Position numbers and translations under genes: made by a program. 5,761 bases of DNA from Gammaproteobacteria bacterium (GTDB lineage Bacteria; Pseudomonadota; Gammaproteobacteria; Arenicellales; JAHEKD01), in the NCBI GenBank assembly GCA_024638545.1, contig JAHEKD010000185.1:1-5761 (forward strand). Direction: 5' to 3'. Positions 5,619 through 5,761 of this stretch are shown one piece after another; the stretch's first letter is position 1; every line of letters begins with the position of its first letter. A model generated the notes under the pieces. The model made no database searches, was not told the DNA's origin, and was given only the letters and a program-made list of their open reading frames with translations.

Positions 5619-5761
5619 TCAGGCAGCGACTATCGCCATGGCGTTGTCAATAGCATTTACAATCTGGTCGATATCGTCTCTTTTTGCAATCAGCGCCGGA
5701 CTCAAACACACTGTATTATTAAAATCACGAAAACTGCGATTTGTACGACCGATGATGACAC
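5619..5761 (-). CDS. Class III (PLP-dependent) aminotransferase, C-terminal end only
   Basis: Only the last 46 residues and the TGA stop are inside the window; the rest lies to the right. The visible sequence VIIGRTNRSFRDFNNT followed by VCLSPALIAKRDDIDQIVNA matches the end of class III aminotransferases of the aspartate-aminotransferase-family (omega-amino acid or diamine) type, in which a Leu-Ser-Pro-[PA]-Leu-Ile segment precedes an Asp-Asp-Ile-Asp helix near the C-terminus. The PLP lysine and substrate residues are outside, so substrate specificity cannot be given. The gene converges with the hydrolase and is followed by a strong terminator 28 bases after its stop. The family call is reasonable but rests on a short fragment. 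Confidence 0.72.
   Translation of the reverse strand, partial: VIIGRTNRSFRDFNNTVCLSPALIAKRDDIDQIVNAIDNAMAIVAA

Noticed and set aside
1..5761. Mobile element, CRISPR array, phage genes or a new defence system
   Set aside because: No direct repeats, transposase, integrase or toxin-antitoxin-like gene pairs were seen; the genes are conserved housekeeping families plus one small orphan.

Overview
This window looks like a chromosomal housekeeping region from a gammaproteobacterium. The main evidence is the minus-strand gene order miaB, phoH-like (ybeZ), ybeY, corC (ybeX), which is a conserved arrangement in that class. In many relatives the apolipoprotein N-acyltransferase gene lnt follows corC, but that position lies outside this window. 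By eye the base composition is moderate, with AT-rich spacers. I cannot name the genus from the sequence alone.

Layout, read left to right. Positions 1-505 hold the first 168 residues of CorC, cut by the window edge. YbeY (505-966), the PhoH-family ATPase (968-1924) and MiaB (1968-3338) follow, all on the minus strand, so transcription runs from right to left. phoH and ybeY are separated by one base, and ybeY and corC share one base (TAATG). A good sigma70-like promoter lies just upstream of miaB and a weaker candidate lies between miaB and phoH. Positions 3418-3696 encode an unrecognised small protein with two membrane segments. Positions 3838-4434 encode an AlkB-family 2-oxoglutarate/Fe(II) dioxygenase. 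An AT-rich divergent spacer (4435-4592) separates it from the only plus-strand gene, a UPF0173-type metal-dependent hydrolase (4593-5285). A gap of about 280 bases with no convincing gene (5286-5564) follows, then a strong bidirectional terminator (5565-5590), then the last 46 residues of a class III aminotransferase on the minus strand (5619-5761).

Functionally, the miaB operon links RNA metabolism (tRNA A37 methylthiolation by MiaB, rRNA maturation and quality control by YbeY with its PhoH/YbeZ partner) with the CBS-domain protein CorC, which is associated with Mg/Co homeostasis and ribosome function. The AlkB-family protein probably reverses alkylation damage in nucleic acid. The hydrolase and the aminotransferase look unrelated to that operon.

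I found no mobile element, CRISPR array, phage gene, tRNA or rRNA, and nothing that I would call a previously undescribed system. The points most worth a second look are the orphan membrane protein, the substituted motifs in YbeY and the AlkB-like protein, the non-ATG start of the PhoH-family gene, and the two structured intergenic regions.
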